64,000 bases of DNA from Flavobacteriaceae bacterium (GTDB lineage: Bacteria > Bacteroidota > Bacteroidia > Flavobacteriales > Flavobacteriaceae). The position numbers were made by a program, and so were the translations under genes. The number at the start of each line of letters is the position of its first letter. The first letter of the stretch is position 1. The notes under the pieces are model-generated. The model did no database searches. It was not told the origin of the DNA and saw only the letters and a program-made list of their open reading frames with translations. Shown here in pieces: positions 50,820 to 63,344 of this stretch. The stretch is from NCBI GenBank assembly GCA_029265595.1, contig JAJUIC010000001.1, positions 1 to 64,000 on the forward strand, in the 5' to 3' direction.

Positions 50820-51956
50820 TTATTGCGCGTGATTCAAGGCATAAAGCGCAAAACTGCCCAACCAATGTCCTCCTTCATACGTGTCTCCTACTAAATTTGG
50901 AAAGGAATAAGACAGATGGTGATCTGCGACTTTTCTTAAATGAACATACTCAGGATATTGATTGGCCAGGCCGTATAAAATCCAGGCCCTGTTGAAATTC
51001 AATCCATCCAAATGAACCAGCTTTCCGTCTGAGCGGTCGGACACCTCGCCTGGTTCCAGATTAAAAGATTTGTTTTTTAGTTGAGGCATAAAATCGTCCA
51101 TCCACAGGCCGAAAGCATTCTTAGGAAGAACCCTTCGCATAATATCGATCTCGGCCAGACATGGGGAAAGAAAATCAAAACCGCTGGGCTCCCATTCCAA
51201 AGGACAGTTATCATCGTGCAGATAGAAATCTCGGGCTCTGCTTTTAATCAAATCCAGTAACGCTTCATTTCCCGTAGCCTGAGCGTAGTCAAAAGCAAGA
51301 GCCATGGCAAAGGCTGTATTGGTGTGCTCCCCTACCCTTATGGGGTAATTGAGTTTGGGAAGAAACTCCATGAACAGCTGGACGATACGATCCGTAAGCG
51401 GTTGCAGGGTTTCCTCTAATTCTTCAGCCAAAGGATCATCCCATTGATGTAATTCAGTGGCAAGCTGTAGCAGCCACGCCCATCCATAGGGACGTTCCCA
51501 GGTATCACTATGGGGACGGTTGAAATAAGCAACCTCCACTCTTACATTTTCTGGAGTAATGGTAGTCTTTAGGTATTCCCTGATTTGGTCGGCACGGTCA
51601 AGCTCCGGAAATTGACGAAGCAGGCTGATAAGAGCCCAGTGACCGTGAACGGAAGAATGCCAGTCAAAGCAGCCGTAGAAAATGGGGTGCAGGTCCCGGG
51701 GGCTTTCAAGATCTCCCTCATTTCCCAGTACCTGATTAAGCTTATTGGGATATTCGGTTTCAATACAATCCAGGGGGAGCTGAGCAAGTTTATTGGCTTC
51801 ATCCAGATTTAGCCGGATCCGCTGTGTGGGTTCATCTGGCATTTGTAAAAACTCAGAAACTGTATCGCCTTGTGGCGACTCTTCAACTTCTTTAGTTCGG
51901 GAGTCATTACAGCTCCACATGAAAACCAATGCCGATACCAATAGTACTTTTCTCAT
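50820..51956 (-). CDS. DUF2891 domain-containing lipoprotein
   Basis: 378 aa; LVFMWSC lipobox; HPIFYGCFDWHSSVHGHWAL, YGWAWLLQLATEL, GGHWLGSFALYAL typical of DUF2891. Confidence 0.85.
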   Translation of the reverse strand: MRKVLLVSALVFMWSCNDSRTKEVEESPQGDTVSEFLQMPDEPTQRIRLNLDEANKLAQLPLDCIETEYPNKLNQVLGNEGDLESPRDLHPIFYGCFDWHSSVHGHWALISLLRQFPELDRADQIREYLKTTITPENVRVEVAYFNRPHSDTWERPYGWAWLLQLATELHQWDDPLAEELEETLQPLTDRIVQLFMEFLPKLNYPIRVGEHTNTAFAMALAFDYAQATGNEALLDLIKSRARDFYLHDDNCPLEWEPSGFDFLSPCLAEIDIMRRVLPKNAFGLWMDDFMPQLKNKSFNLEPGEVSDRSDGKLVHLDGLNFNRAWILYGLANQYPEYVHLRKVADHHLSYSFPNLVGDTYEGGHWLGSFALYALNHAQ

Positions 51957-52405
51957 GTCAGGAAGCTTTACGTGTAATTGATGCCGGAGTCACCTCATTG
52001 TAGAATCTCTCACAGCCAAGCTGATCAGGCCACGGGTAACAATAGGTGGAAACAACAAGCCCGGAATTTCGGCAGGCAGACCCGGTCGATTTCGAATCCA
52101 TACCGCAAGCTGGGGTTAATCGAACCTTGCCTTCACCCATAAATAAGGAAAATATTCGACCATCCCTTCTCATTAGATTGAAAAGCGGCAGCGTTTTCAC
52201 GCATGTTATAATTCTCCCCAGAAGTGTCGATGCTGCTACAGCTAAAGAAAATAAGATGGTGGTAGGGTTTAACGGGTGTTTTGGCCCGGTCACCATCCTT
52301 TCCTTAGCGCATAATAATGTCGAACCCACAGGATTAACAAGGTAATTTACCAGCATTCAAAGAATCTTTCTTTAAAAGTAGTAAAATTATTCCTTGTCAA
52401 ATTCC

Positions 52406-53269
52406 TTATAAAGATTTGTTTAGCATCTTTTCCCGGTAGTAGTGTAGTAATCCATCAATGGGGCGTCGCACAAAATTCCCGATCTCCAGATGGTAGGGCT
52501 TGGCACAGTCCCTTATAATGTCCTGAGAGAAATAGGCAATGGATCCTATAAAATGTACCGGTACCTTTTGCGCCTGCTTGAAGCACAATACGCGGTGTTC
52601 GATGAAATTTTTCATTCCCTCGTCTATCAGGGAATAAAAGTAACCGTTTCGCTCCTGAGTAAAGATGAACTCGGCAAAAGAAGCCAGATACGAATTGGGG
52701 TTCTCTTTCTTATACAGGTTCTCTTTTATAACGTCCGGAGTCAAATCGAATTGCTTTTCAAACTCCTCAGCCAGTCCCTGTGGCATTTTTTTGTAAAAAT
52801 AATCCCGGATCAGACGCTTCCCGAAATAATTTCCACTGGCCTCATCCATAAGGATATACCCAAGAGAATCCACCGCTGTGCTGATGTTCTGGCCATCGAA
52901 ATAACAACTGTTAGACCCGGTGCCCAGGATACAGACAATTCCTGGCTCGGTTGTTGCTGCATATACGGCAGCGACCATATCTTCCTGAACCAATACTTCG
53001 GTAGAGTTTTCGAAGAATTGTTCCAGAATAGTTTGTAAGATTTTAGTCGGGCCCGGAGTTCCGCAACCCGCACCATAAAAATGAACGCGTTCGACCTTTT
53101 CCTTCACACCGTAAAGGTCTTCGTTTTCCCTGATACGCTGCTCCAGGACTTCCGTCTTGAAGACAGCGGGATTCAGGCCTTTTGTTCTGGTTTTAAAAAC
53201 TTGTTCCCCCTGCGAATTCAGTAATATCCAGTCACATTTGGTGGAACCTCCATCTGCTATTAGAATCAT
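52406..53269 (-). CDS. BadF/BadG/BcrA/BcrD-type ATPase (N-acetylglucosamine kinase-like)
   Basis: LIADGGSTKCDWIL, GAGCGTPG, ILGTGSNSCYFDG. Confidence 0.9.
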   Translation of the reverse strand: MILIADGGSTKCDWILLNSQGEQVFKTRTKGLNPAVFKTEVLEQRIRENEDLYGVKEKVERVHFYGAGCGTPGPTKILQTILEQFFENSTEVLVQEDMVAAVYAATTEPGIVCILGTGSNSCYFDGQNISTAVDSLGYILMDEASGNYFGKRLIRDYFYKKMPQGLAEEFEKQFDLTPDVIKENLYKKENPNSYLASFAEFIFTQERNGYFYSLIDEGMKNFIEHRVLCFKQAQKVPVHFIGSIAYFSQDIIRDCAKPYHLEIGNFVRRPIDGLLHYYREKMLNKSL

Positions 53270-53290
53270 TTGTAGCTTGATTATTTAGTA

Positions 53291-53320
53291 AAAAACCCCT
53301 GCTGTTGCGCAGGGGTTTCG
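53291..53320. terminator. Terminator downstream of gap
   Basis: AAACCCCTG-CTGTTGCG-CAGGGGTTT hairpin. Confidence 0.75.
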
Positions 53321-53336
53321 AAAGTATGATAAATAT

Positions 53337-55338
<2,002 letters not shown>

Positions 55339-55414
55339 TGACCCAAATCTAAGTCTTTTGAAGATTATAAACCAATTTACACAAAAACTAAATCGTTTGC
55401 GGTTGATAAAAAAG

Positions 55415-55441
55415 AAAAATGCCCTTAGAAAGAGCATTTTG
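55415..55441. terminator. Terminator-like hairpin between amylase gene and pfkA
   Basis: AAAATGCCCTT-AGAAA-GAGCATTTT. Confidence 0.6.
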
Positions 55442-55461
55442 TAACAGATTTAAGAACGCAT

Positions 55462-56916
55462 TTAATTATTTATCAAAATTTTATATTCCCATGCGTCCAA
55501 CTCCAGCGAAGCTTCCGGAGTGAGTTTTACTGGCTGCCCTGCCATGTAGTCGTCAAAGGATCCTTCGAGTTCCAGACTAAAAGGCGTCCATTGATCGCTC
55601 ATATTGGCTACAAATATAAGGCGTTCTCCTCCTTTTTCCCGCTCGAAAGCCAGAATTTTATCATCCTGGGTGGATTTCAGCCTATTATAAGAGGCAGCCT
55701 CCTTTCCTCCGTGCAGGGCCTTGGAACTATTTTTTAACCTGCCCAGCTCCACCAGCAATGGCCACATTTCTCCCCGGGTTTTGGGAATGCTGTCTTTTTC
55801 AAAGAACTTCAGGCGGTGATCCAAGTCATATTCCATCCCGCTGTAGATTAAGGGCATCCCGGGTATGGTATAGCTCATGGCAACGAAAGTTTCTGAGGCA
55901 TCTCCCATCCGCTCCCGGATGGTTCCTGCCCAGGAGTTTTCGTCGTGATTGGTCACAAAGTTCATTAGAAAATCATCCTTTTGATATGTGGTATCAATCT
56001 TCTTCATATAGTCATCCCATGCTTGGACGGTAATCTCCCCCTGAGCCAGCTGGTTCATCAGGTGATGGCCTTCCCAGTTGTAACCCATATCAAAAGCCTT
56101 GTGAAACAGCGATTTCTTTTCTGATTCGGCCAGCATAAAAAGAGGTTTGTGCTCCTCCAGTGCCGCTACCGCCTCCTCCCAGAAAGCAGTCGGTACTTCT
56201 CCGGCTACATCCGCCCGGAATCCGTCAATATTAAATTCCGTGACCCAATACTCCATCTCCTCCTTCATAGCCTCCCAGAGGTCCTTATTATCGTAATTAA
56301 GATCAGCCACATCCGTCCATCCCCAGGATTCACCGGTGCCCGGATCGATGGGATCTATAATCTCCCCTGCTGCATTTGTGGTGTAGTACTCCGGATGCTC
56401 CTCCAGCCAGTGATGATCCCAACCGGTGTGGTTGGCCACCCAGTCCAGAATCACATACATCCCGTTCTGGTGAGCCGTTTCCACCAGCGTCCGGAAATCC
56501 TGCTCATTGCCAAACTCCGGATTGATGCCCCGGTAATCTGCAATGGCATAATAACTTCCCAGGTACTTTTCTTTTTCCTGAGGATCGGTTATATCCTCTA
56601 TACTCAAATCCGGGGTGGCTTTTCGTTTCACCATGGATATCGGGTGAATGGGCATCAGCCAGATAATTTTTACTCCCAGTTCCCGAAGCTGCGGAATATC
56701 CTGGGTAAAAGATGCAAAATCTCCCTTGGCGGAATACTGGCGAATGTTCGCTTCATAGATGACCGCCGATTCCATCATCTGGTCAGAGACCGGTGGCAAA
56801 CCTTCCTGAGTGGTTTCCCGGGTCTGCGTGGATTCCTTTTCTGCGTTTTTGCAGGAATAGAAAAGCAACATGGCGGCTGCCATGAGTAATGAAATTTTCC
56901 TGAAACTGGTTATCAT
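55462..56916 (-). CDS. Alpha-amylase family glycosyl hydrolase (GH13), lipoprotein
   Basis: LLFYSC lipobox; DWVANHTGWDH, GFRADVAGEVP, TNHDENSW. Confidence 0.92.
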   Translation of the reverse strand: MITSFRKISLLMAAAMLLFYSCKNAEKESTQTRETTQEGLPPVSDQMMESAVIYEANIRQYSAKGDFASFTQDIPQLRELGVKIIWLMPIHPISMVKRKATPDLSIEDITDPQEKEKYLGSYYAIADYRGINPEFGNEQDFRTLVETAHQNGMYVILDWVANHTGWDHHWLEEHPEYYTTNAAGEIIDPIDPGTGESWGWTDVADLNYDNKDLWEAMKEEMEYWVTEFNIDGFRADVAGEVPTAFWEEAVAALEEHKPLFMLAESEKKSLFHKAFDMGYNWEGHHLMNQLAQGEITVQAWDDYMKKIDTTYQKDDFLMNFVTNHDENSWAGTIRERMGDASETFVAMSYTIPGMPLIYSGMEYDLDHRLKFFEKDSIPKTRGEMWPLLVELGRLKNSSKALHGGKEAASYNRLKSTQDDKILAFEREKGGERLIFVANMSDQWTPFSLELEGSFDDYMAGQPVKLTPEASLELDAWEYKILINN

Positions 56917-56996
56917 AATTTTGATTTTTTCTTAAAGGCTAATGCTAAGCAGGCACAATTTTCAGGCCGACCCGGCCTTTTTCGAGTTGGGTCCTT

Positions 56997-58835
56997 TTAA
57001 TTTTTAAGTTCTATAACCATAGGGGTTTTGCCCTTCACCTTTAGGGAAGTCTGAAGATTCAGGGACCGGCCGGTGAGCACATCCTTCCCCGTAGTGGCGG
57101 ATCCGAGGCCTTCGGAAAACCGCTCCATCTCGAGCTGCTGCGCCTGTGGGCTGTTGTTGAGCACCACCATCACCGTTTGCTCCTGCCCGATTCGAAAATA
57201 CACATAAACATTATTTTCCGGCAGATAATGAAGCAGTCTTCCCGAGTGGAGGGCGGTAGTGGTTTTTCTGTAATTCAATAACTTTTTGGTAAAGGAGTGA
57301 AAAGCTTCCTGCTGGCTGGTGCGACCTTCCCGGGTAAAAGCATTTTGGGTGTCCGCAGCCCATCCTCCGGGAAAATCCCTTCTGATATCTCCATCTCCTT
57401 TGCTTTTCTCTCCCCGCATGCCGATTTCATCTCCGTAATAAATCTGAGGAATTCCTCGGGTGGTGGCCACCAGGGTGAGCGCCAGTTTATAGGCCCCCAG
57501 GTCCTGATCGTACAGTTCATGAAAGCGCTGGGTATCATGATTCCCCATAAATACCAGCAGGTTGTCAGTATCGGCATATAAGAAATCATTGGTGAAATTC
57601 TCATAAGCCCGGATCATTCCGCTCCCCCAGTCCGCTTCGTGCTCATGGAACATCAGCCCGATGGCATCATGCAAGGTGAAATCCATCACAGAAGGCAGGC
57701 CGGAGTTATAACTCTGAATGGCTCCTATGGGAGAGTCTTTCTGCCAGTAGGAAATCTGAGCCTGATCGTGCATCCACACCTCCCCCACTATATTGAAATT
57801 GGGGTATTCATTCATGATGGCCCGGGTCCAGGTCGCGATCGCCTCCTTGTCATTATAGGAATAGGTATCCACCCGGAATCCATCCAGCCCCGCATATTCG
57901 ATCCACCAGATGGCGTTTTGAATCAGGTAATTTAAAACCAGGGGATTGCGCTGGTTCAGATCCGGCATGCTGGAAACAAACCAGCCATCCACGCAGTACT
58001 GGTGATCAATGTGGGAAGCATTATGGTCAAACTGCGTGGTCATGCGGTAATTTGAATTCTCATATCCGGGCCATTGATTCAGCCACTGGTAGGTAGGCAA
58101 GTCTTTCACCATCCAATGTTCCGCCCCCCAGTGGTTGGTCACATAATCCATAATGAGTTTCATGCCTCTTTTGTGCATTTCCTCTGCCAGTCGCCGATAA
58201 TCCTCATTACTGCCATAGCGGGGATCAATGCGGTACACATCACTCTGGGCATAGGTGTGATAGGAATAGGTGGCATCGTTATCTTCCAGAAGCGGCGTAC
58301 TCCAGATGGCCGTGACCCCCAGGTCCTCCAAATAATCCAGATGATCAATTATCCCTTGTATATCTCCTCCGTGACGTCCACCTTGTTTGGATCGATTCGC
58401 TTTTTCGGTCAGCTCGGGATGGGAATCATTGGAAGGATCTCCATTGGCAAAACGATCCGGCATAATAAGGTAAATCACATCGCTGGAATCAAATCCTTCC
58501 CGCTCAGCCGATCCCTCCTCCCGTTCCAGGATCGGATAGGAATGGGAAAACGCTTCCCCTGCTGCGTTGGAAAAATCAAACCGGAGGTTCCCCGCGGGCA
58601 AATCTGCGGTATTGACCGTGACAAAAAGATAGTTGGGGTTTTCGGTTTTAACCACCCCCAAAATTCGGGCTCCCTCTGACACCTGGACCTGGTGCTGGGC
58701 AATATCCGGCCCGTAAAACATGATCTGCAGGGATTCCAGGTTCATTCCACTCCACCAGTTGGGCGGCTCTACCCTCTCTATCTGTGCCTGCAGGTTAAAA
58801 CTCAGCAGGCACAGCAACAGCATTCGGATTTTCAT
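56997..58835 (-). CDS. GH13 alpha-amylase/neopullulanase-like with cyclomaltodextrinase N-terminal domain
   Basis: Signal peptide; VEPPNWWSGMNLESLQIMFYG N-domain; GFRVDTYSY, IVGEVWMHD, FMGNHDTQR. Confidence 0.92.
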   Translation of the reverse strand: MKIRMLLLCLLSFNLQAQIERVEPPNWWSGMNLESLQIMFYGPDIAQHQVQVSEGARILGVVKTENPNYLFVTVNTADLPAGNLRFDFSNAAGEAFSHSYPILEREEGSAEREGFDSSDVIYLIMPDRFANGDPSNDSHPELTEKANRSKQGGRHGGDIQGIIDHLDYLEDLGVTAIWSTPLLEDNDATYSYHTYAQSDVYRIDPRYGSNEDYRRLAEEMHKRGMKLIMDYVTNHWGAEHWMVKDLPTYQWLNQWPGYENSNYRMTTQFDHNASHIDHQYCVDGWFVSSMPDLNQRNPLVLNYLIQNAIWWIEYAGLDGFRVDTYSYNDKEAIATWTRAIMNEYPNFNIVGEVWMHDQAQISYWQKDSPIGAIQSYNSGLPSVMDFTLHDAIGLMFHEHEADWGSGMIRAYENFTNDFLYADTDNLLVFMGNHDTQRFHELYDQDLGAYKLALTLVATTRGIPQIYYGDEIGMRGEKSKGDGDIRRDFPGGWAADTQNAFTREGRTSQQEAFHSFTKKLLNYRKTTTALHSGRLLHYLPENNVYVYFRIGQEQTVMVVLNNSPQAQQLEMERFSEGLGSATTGKDVLTGRSLNLQTSLKVKGKTPMVIELKN

Positions 58836-58836
58836 T

Positions 58837-61164
58837 TTAATGGTCTTTTTTATTTAGTTCCACGTTTACTTCTTCCCCCGGTTCCACGGTGAAGACTTCC
58901 AGTCCTACCGCGAGTTTTTCCGGCTCGTTCCCTTCGACACTAATAGTGGCTTTGGATTTATCTACCTTCACTTTAAGGATATTACCTCTGTAATTGATTT
59001 TAAAAGAATAAGACTCCCATTGATCGGGAATGATGGGATTGAACTGCAGGACTGGATTCTCCGTTCGCATTCCGCCAAAACCCTCCACGATACTGAGCCA
59101 GCTGCCGGCCATACTGGTAATATGGCAACCTTCCTTTACCTCGTGGTTGTAGTCGTCCAGATCGAGCCGGGCCGTTCTTAGGTAGAACTCATAGGCCTGA
59201 TCCACCCGGCCGAGTCGAGCGGCCAGTATGCTGTGGATACATGGGGAAAGGGAGGATTCATGAACGGTCATGGGTTCGTAGAAGTCAAAATGTCTCTCCA
59301 GGGAGTCTGTGGAAAACCTGTCGGGAAAGAAATAGAAGCCCTGCAGGACATCCGCCTGTTTGATAAAACAGGACCGCAGGATACGATCCCAGCTCCAATG
59401 CTGATTGATGGGCCGCTCCTCTGGCGGCAGCTCCGATGCGGCCATGAGCTCCTTGTCTAAGAACCCATCCTGTTGCAGGTAAATTTCCCGCTCCTTGTCG
59501 TAGGGGAAATACAAATTCTGCAGGATTTCCTTCCACTGTTCGGATTCCTCAGATCGAAGTCCGGTGACTTCTACAATTCGCTGGTAATCCTTAGGGTAGT
59601 CCCTTTTGATGATATGTAAAAAAGCGCGGGTGGCGGCCATGGAAAACTGAGCCATGTAATTGGTGTACCAGTTGTTATTCACATTGTTTTCATATTCATT
59701 GGGACCGGTCACCCCCAGAATCATATATTTCTGAGCCTGCTGGCTATAAGTGACGCGTTGGGCCCAGAAGCGGGAAATGGCGATCATGACCTCCAACCCC
59801 TTCTCTACTATATACTCCATTTCTCCCGTATACTGGTAATACCGAATCATAGCCATAACCATGGCTCCATTGCGGTGGATTTCTTCAAAGGTGATTTCCC
59901 ATTCATTATGGCATTCTTCTCCATTCATGGTAACCATCGGATACAGGGCAGCACCTCCGGTAAAGCCCAACTTTTCAGCATTCTCAATGGCTTTTTGCAG
60001 GTGATTGTACCGGTAAACCAACAGATTGCGGGCCACAGACTGATCTTTGGTGGCCATATAAAATGGAAAACAAAAGGCTTCCGTATCCCAATACGTACTG
60101 CCTCCGTATTTCTCCCCGGTAAATCCTTTTGGGCCTATATTCAGCCGGGGATCTTTGCCCGTATAGGTCTGGTTTAACTGAAAGATATTAAACCTGATTC
60201 CCTGCTGTGCTTTGAGATCTCCCTCAATGGTGATGTCGGCCATTTCCCAAATTGCTGCCCATGCCTCCTCCTGCTCCTGCAACAGGTCATCAAAACCAAT
60301 AGACGCCGCTTCTGAGGCGACCTTTCCAGCCACAGTAACCAGCTCGTTTTTGGGATGGTTCAAATCGGTGACATAGCCTCCGAATTTCTCCAGCCTGAGG
60401 TGCCTTCCACTACTGGAGGACAGCTTGTAGGTAAAACCAATCCGTTCCTTTTCCACCTTTACCTGCGGCTGCCCCTCAACCGGCTGGCCGCCTTGAAACA
60501 TTTTGGTTTCCATAAAAGTACAGGCATGGAAATTGGTTTTATGGGTGCGTGCGGTAATGAAGGCCTGATTCTGGTGATGGCTCACATCCAGGGTTTCCCA
60601 GAACTTCTCGTCCCAATTGGCATCCATGTTGGTAATTCCGCTATCGAGATAAGGCGTGATTTCCACCTGGGCCTCCCCTTTAACAATATCGACCTCATAG
60701 GATATGGCGCCCAGTTCCTCGCGCCTCAGGGACAGAAAACGTCTGGCCCGCACCGCTATTTCGATTCCGTCTGGGAGCACGGCGTAAAAAGAGCGCCTGA
60801 GGTACCCCTCTTTCATATAGAGTACCTGCTCATACTCACGGACCTCCTCACAAGTCACAAGATCTAGCGCCTGTCCGTTGATTTTTACGTCAATGCCGAT
60901 CCAATTGGGTGCATTGAGAACTTTGGCGAAATATTCGGGATAGCCGTTTTTCCACCAGCCGACCCTGGTTTTGTCCGGATAATAAACGCCTCCAATATAA
61001 CTTCCCTGCAGGCTTGGTCCGGAATACTGCTCTTCAAAATTAGCCCGTTGTCCCATCACCCCGTTTCCAAGGCTGAATAAACTCTCTGAGGACTCCACCC
61101 GGGAAGGATCGAAACCCTTCTCGATGATGTTCCAGGCATCCGGTAAAATATAATCTTGATTCAT
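58837..61164 (-). CDS. Glycoside hydrolase family 65 (maltose/kojibiose phosphorylase-like)
   Basis: 775 aa; YGGSTYWDTEAFCFPFY, MNGEECHNEWEITFEEIHRNGA, NMAGSW-like SMAGSWLSIVEGFGG. Confidence 0.93.
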   Translation of the reverse strand: MNQDYILPDAWNIIEKGFDPSRVESSESLFSLGNGVMGQRANFEEQYSGPSLQGSYIGGVYYPDKTRVGWWKNGYPEYFAKVLNAPNWIGIDVKINGQALDLVTCEEVREYEQVLYMKEGYLRRSFYAVLPDGIEIAVRARRFLSLRREELGAISYEVDIVKGEAQVEITPYLDSGITNMDANWDEKFWETLDVSHHQNQAFITARTHKTNFHACTFMETKMFQGGQPVEGQPQVKVEKERIGFTYKLSSSSGRHLRLEKFGGYVTDLNHPKNELVTVAGKVASEAASIGFDDLLQEQEEAWAAIWEMADITIEGDLKAQQGIRFNIFQLNQTYTGKDPRLNIGPKGFTGEKYGGSTYWDTEAFCFPFYMATKDQSVARNLLVYRYNHLQKAIENAEKLGFTGGAALYPMVTMNGEECHNEWEITFEEIHRNGAMVMAMIRYYQYTGEMEYIVEKGLEVMIAISRFWAQRVTYSQQAQKYMILGVTGPNEYENNVNNNWYTNYMAQFSMAATRAFLHIIKRDYPKDYQRIVEVTGLRSEESEQWKEILQNLYFPYDKEREIYLQQDGFLDKELMAASELPPEERPINQHWSWDRILRSCFIKQADVLQGFYFFPDRFSTDSLERHFDFYEPMTVHESSLSPCIHSILAARLGRVDQAYEFYLRTARLDLDDYNHEVKEGCHITSMAGSWLSIVEGFGGMRTENPVLQFNPIIPDQWESYSFKINYRGNILKVKVDKSKATISVEGNEPEKLAVGLEVFTVEPGEEVNVELNKKDH

Positions 61165-61165
61165 A

Positions 61166-61831
61166 TTAGTCCGTTAAAATGTGTTGGTTAATAAATTCGG
61201 TGTTTATCTGCGAAAAATCAGAAAAAACATAATCGGCCTTTCCAAGGATGTTCTGGTCTCCAATTCCCACGCAACGCATCCCCGCCCGATTGGCCGCTTC
61301 CACTCCTGCCTGTGCATCTTCAAAAACCAGACATTGATCGGGAGCCACTCCTAATTTTTCGGCCGCTATTAGAAACACTTCAGGATGCGGCTTGGCTTTG
61401 GTGACATCATTTCCATCGACAATGGCTGAGAACATCCCGTCGATCTTTAATCCTCTGAGAATGGCTCTGGCATTTCTACTGGCTGATCCCAGTGCGAAAG
61501 GGACCTGGTGCTGGTGCAAATAATCCAGAATCGGCTGCACCCCGGGCAGGAGGTCCTCCTGATTAAGATTGGAAATAAGCTCCAGGTAATGTTCATTTTT
61601 CGAGCGCATGAGCGCTTCAAATTCCGGCTGACTCACCTGAATGTTTCCCCAGCCCAGAATCTGGTTGAGGGAATGCACCCGGCTGACGCCTTTTAATTGT
61701 TCGTTTTGCTCCAGAGTGATGTCAAAACCCAGATCATTGGCCATTTTCCGCCAGGCGATATAATGAAAACGCGCAGTATCTACAATGACTCCATCCAGGT
61801 CGAATATCACAGCTTTTAATTTATTCATCAT
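61166..61831 (-). CDS. pgmB: Beta-phosphoglucomutase
   Basis: HAD family VIFDLDGVIVDTARFHYIAWRKMA, GSASRNARAIL, VFEDAQAGVEAANRAGM. Confidence 0.93.
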   Translation of the reverse strand: MMNKLKAVIFDLDGVIVDTARFHYIAWRKMANDLGFDITLEQNEQLKGVSRVHSLNQILGWGNIQVSQPEFEALMRSKNEHYLELISNLNQEDLLPGVQPILDYLHQHQVPFALGSASRNARAILRGLKIDGMFSAIVDGNDVTKAKPHPEVFLIAAEKLGVAPDQCLVFEDAQAGVEAANRAGMRCVGIGDQNILGKADYVFSDFSQINTEFINQHILTD

Positions 61832-63180
61832 TTTTCTTGTAAAACAGGTTCATCAACATCGTCAATCCGCAAGGTTAAAAAAGCCGCAATGAGCAGGGCC
61901 ACGCCACTGGTAACCAGGGCGTAGATCGGATTGCCTCCATAGAAGTATTTGACCATTGGGCCACCAATAAAAGCATTGACAATCTGCGGCAGGACAATGA
62001 AGAAATTGAAAATGCCCATATACACGCCCATCTTCCGGGCCGGAATGGATCCCGCCAGGATGGCGTAGGGCATCGAGAGAATACTGGCCCATCCGATACC
62101 CACTCCAATCATGGAAAGGATCAGCCAGTTTTCATCAGGCATGATATAAATGGACAGCAGCCCCAGCGCCCCAATTAGAAGGGATACAAAGTGGGTCTGC
62201 TTCCGCCCGATTTTTAAGGCAATGGCCGGTAGGAAAAAAGCAAAGATGGCGGAAACCCCGTTGTAAATTCCAAAAAGAATCCCCACCCAGTCCCCGGCAT
62301 TCTGATAGGTCTCACTGCTGTTGTCTGATAAGGGCAGGCCATAGATGTGATGCGCCACGGCCGGAGTGGTGAAAACCCATAAACCAAAAAGGCCGAACCA
62401 GGAAAAGAATTGTACCCAGCTCAGCTGCTTCATGGTATGTGGCATCTTTTTGAAGTCCGAGAAAATATCCAGCAAACTGGACTTTTCCTCAGGCTCCGGC
62501 AATACACCTGTGTGATCATCCATTTGATCCAGTTCCTGTGGGGTGTATTCCCTGGTGGTGGACACCGTTACCAGAATACTGATAATCAGAATGGCAGCAC
62601 CTATGACAAAGGAAAGGGTCAGGTGCAGTGGCACCTCTCCAATCACGGCCTGATTGCTGATCCCCAGCCAGTTGGCCAGGACATAAGGCAGCCAGGAACC
62701 TATGACCGCCCCAATCCCTATGAGGACCGTCTGAACACTGAATCCCAGGGTGCGCTGATCGGAAGGTAAATTATCCGCCACCAGTGCCCGAAAGGGTTCC
62801 ATGGCCACATTAAAGGAAGCGTCCATGATAAAGAGCATTCCGGCTCCCACCCAAAGGGCTGGCAGGACCGCCACGAACCAATCGGCATTCGGCATCAAGA
62901 TCAATCCCACTGCAGCCATAAGGGCTCCGGCCAGAAAGAACGGACGGCGCCTGCCCATTCGGGTCCAGGTGCGGTCACTATAATATCCGATAATTGGTTG
63001 AACGATGAGACCGGTCAGGGGTGCCACTAACCAGAAAAAGGAAAGCTCGCTGACATCGGCTCCGAAGATTTGAAGGATTCGGCTGGCATTGGCGTTTTGA
63101 AGGGCGAAGCCTAACTGAATTCCAAGGAATCCGAAACTCATGTTCCAGATCTCCCAAAAGGACATGGATCTTTTTTGCAT
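61828..63180 (-). CDS. MFS transporter (SLC45/GPH-like, putative maltose uptake)
   Basis: ~12 TM; GYYSDRTWTRMGRRRPFFLAG; 4-bp overlap with pgmB; locus context. Confidence 0.88.
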   Translation of the reverse strand: MQKRSMSFWEIWNMSFGFLGIQLGFALQNANASRILQIFGADVSELSFFWLVAPLTGLIVQPIIGYYSDRTWTRMGRRRPFFLAGALMAAVGLILMPNADWFVAVLPALWVGAGMLFIMDASFNVAMEPFRALVADNLPSDQRTLGFSVQTVLIGIGAVIGSWLPYVLANWLGISNQAVIGEVPLHLTLSFVIGAAILIISILVTVSTTREYTPQELDQMDDHTGVLPEPEEKSSLLDIFSDFKKMPHTMKQLSWVQFFSWFGLFGLWVFTTPAVAHHIYGLPLSDNSSETYQNAGDWVGILFGIYNGVSAIFAFFLPAIALKIGRKQTHFVSLLIGALGLLSIYIMPDENWLILSMIGVGIGWASILSMPYAILAGSIPARKMGVYMGIFNFFIVLPQIVNAFIGGPMVKYFYGGNPIYALVTSGVALLIAAFLTLRIDDVDEPVLQEK

Positions 63181-63196
63181 ATCGTGTATAGGTTAC

Positions 63197-63216
63197 GATA
63201 AGCACATTGACTTATC
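63197..63216. promoter_or_regulatory. Inverted repeat, possible operator or leader hairpin
   Basis: GATAAG-CACATTGA-CTTATC, 17-36 bp upstream of transporter start. Confidence 0.3.
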
Positions 63217-63344
63217 AAAACTTGTTTATTGGGAAGTAGAAATACAAGCTTTGACTCTTAAGTCGAAACAAACATAAGGAGAAAAAATGTAACTGGTTTA
63301 AAAAGTTTTCTCCTGCCCGACCTTTTCAGGCAAAACGATAAGGT

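Noticed and set aside
50570-50995. 141-aa plus ORF after the M3 peptidase
   Set aside because: Runs into the end of DUF2891 on the opposite strand; no family signal
52080-52150. TTCGAATCC and GGTTCGATT/AATCGAACC strings suggesting tRNA T-arms
   Set aside because: Flanking bases do not form a T-stem and no acceptor or anticodon arms could be built
56149-56889. 246-aa plus-strand ORF antisense to GH13 amylase
   Set aside because: Shadow ORF inside a confident amylase gene
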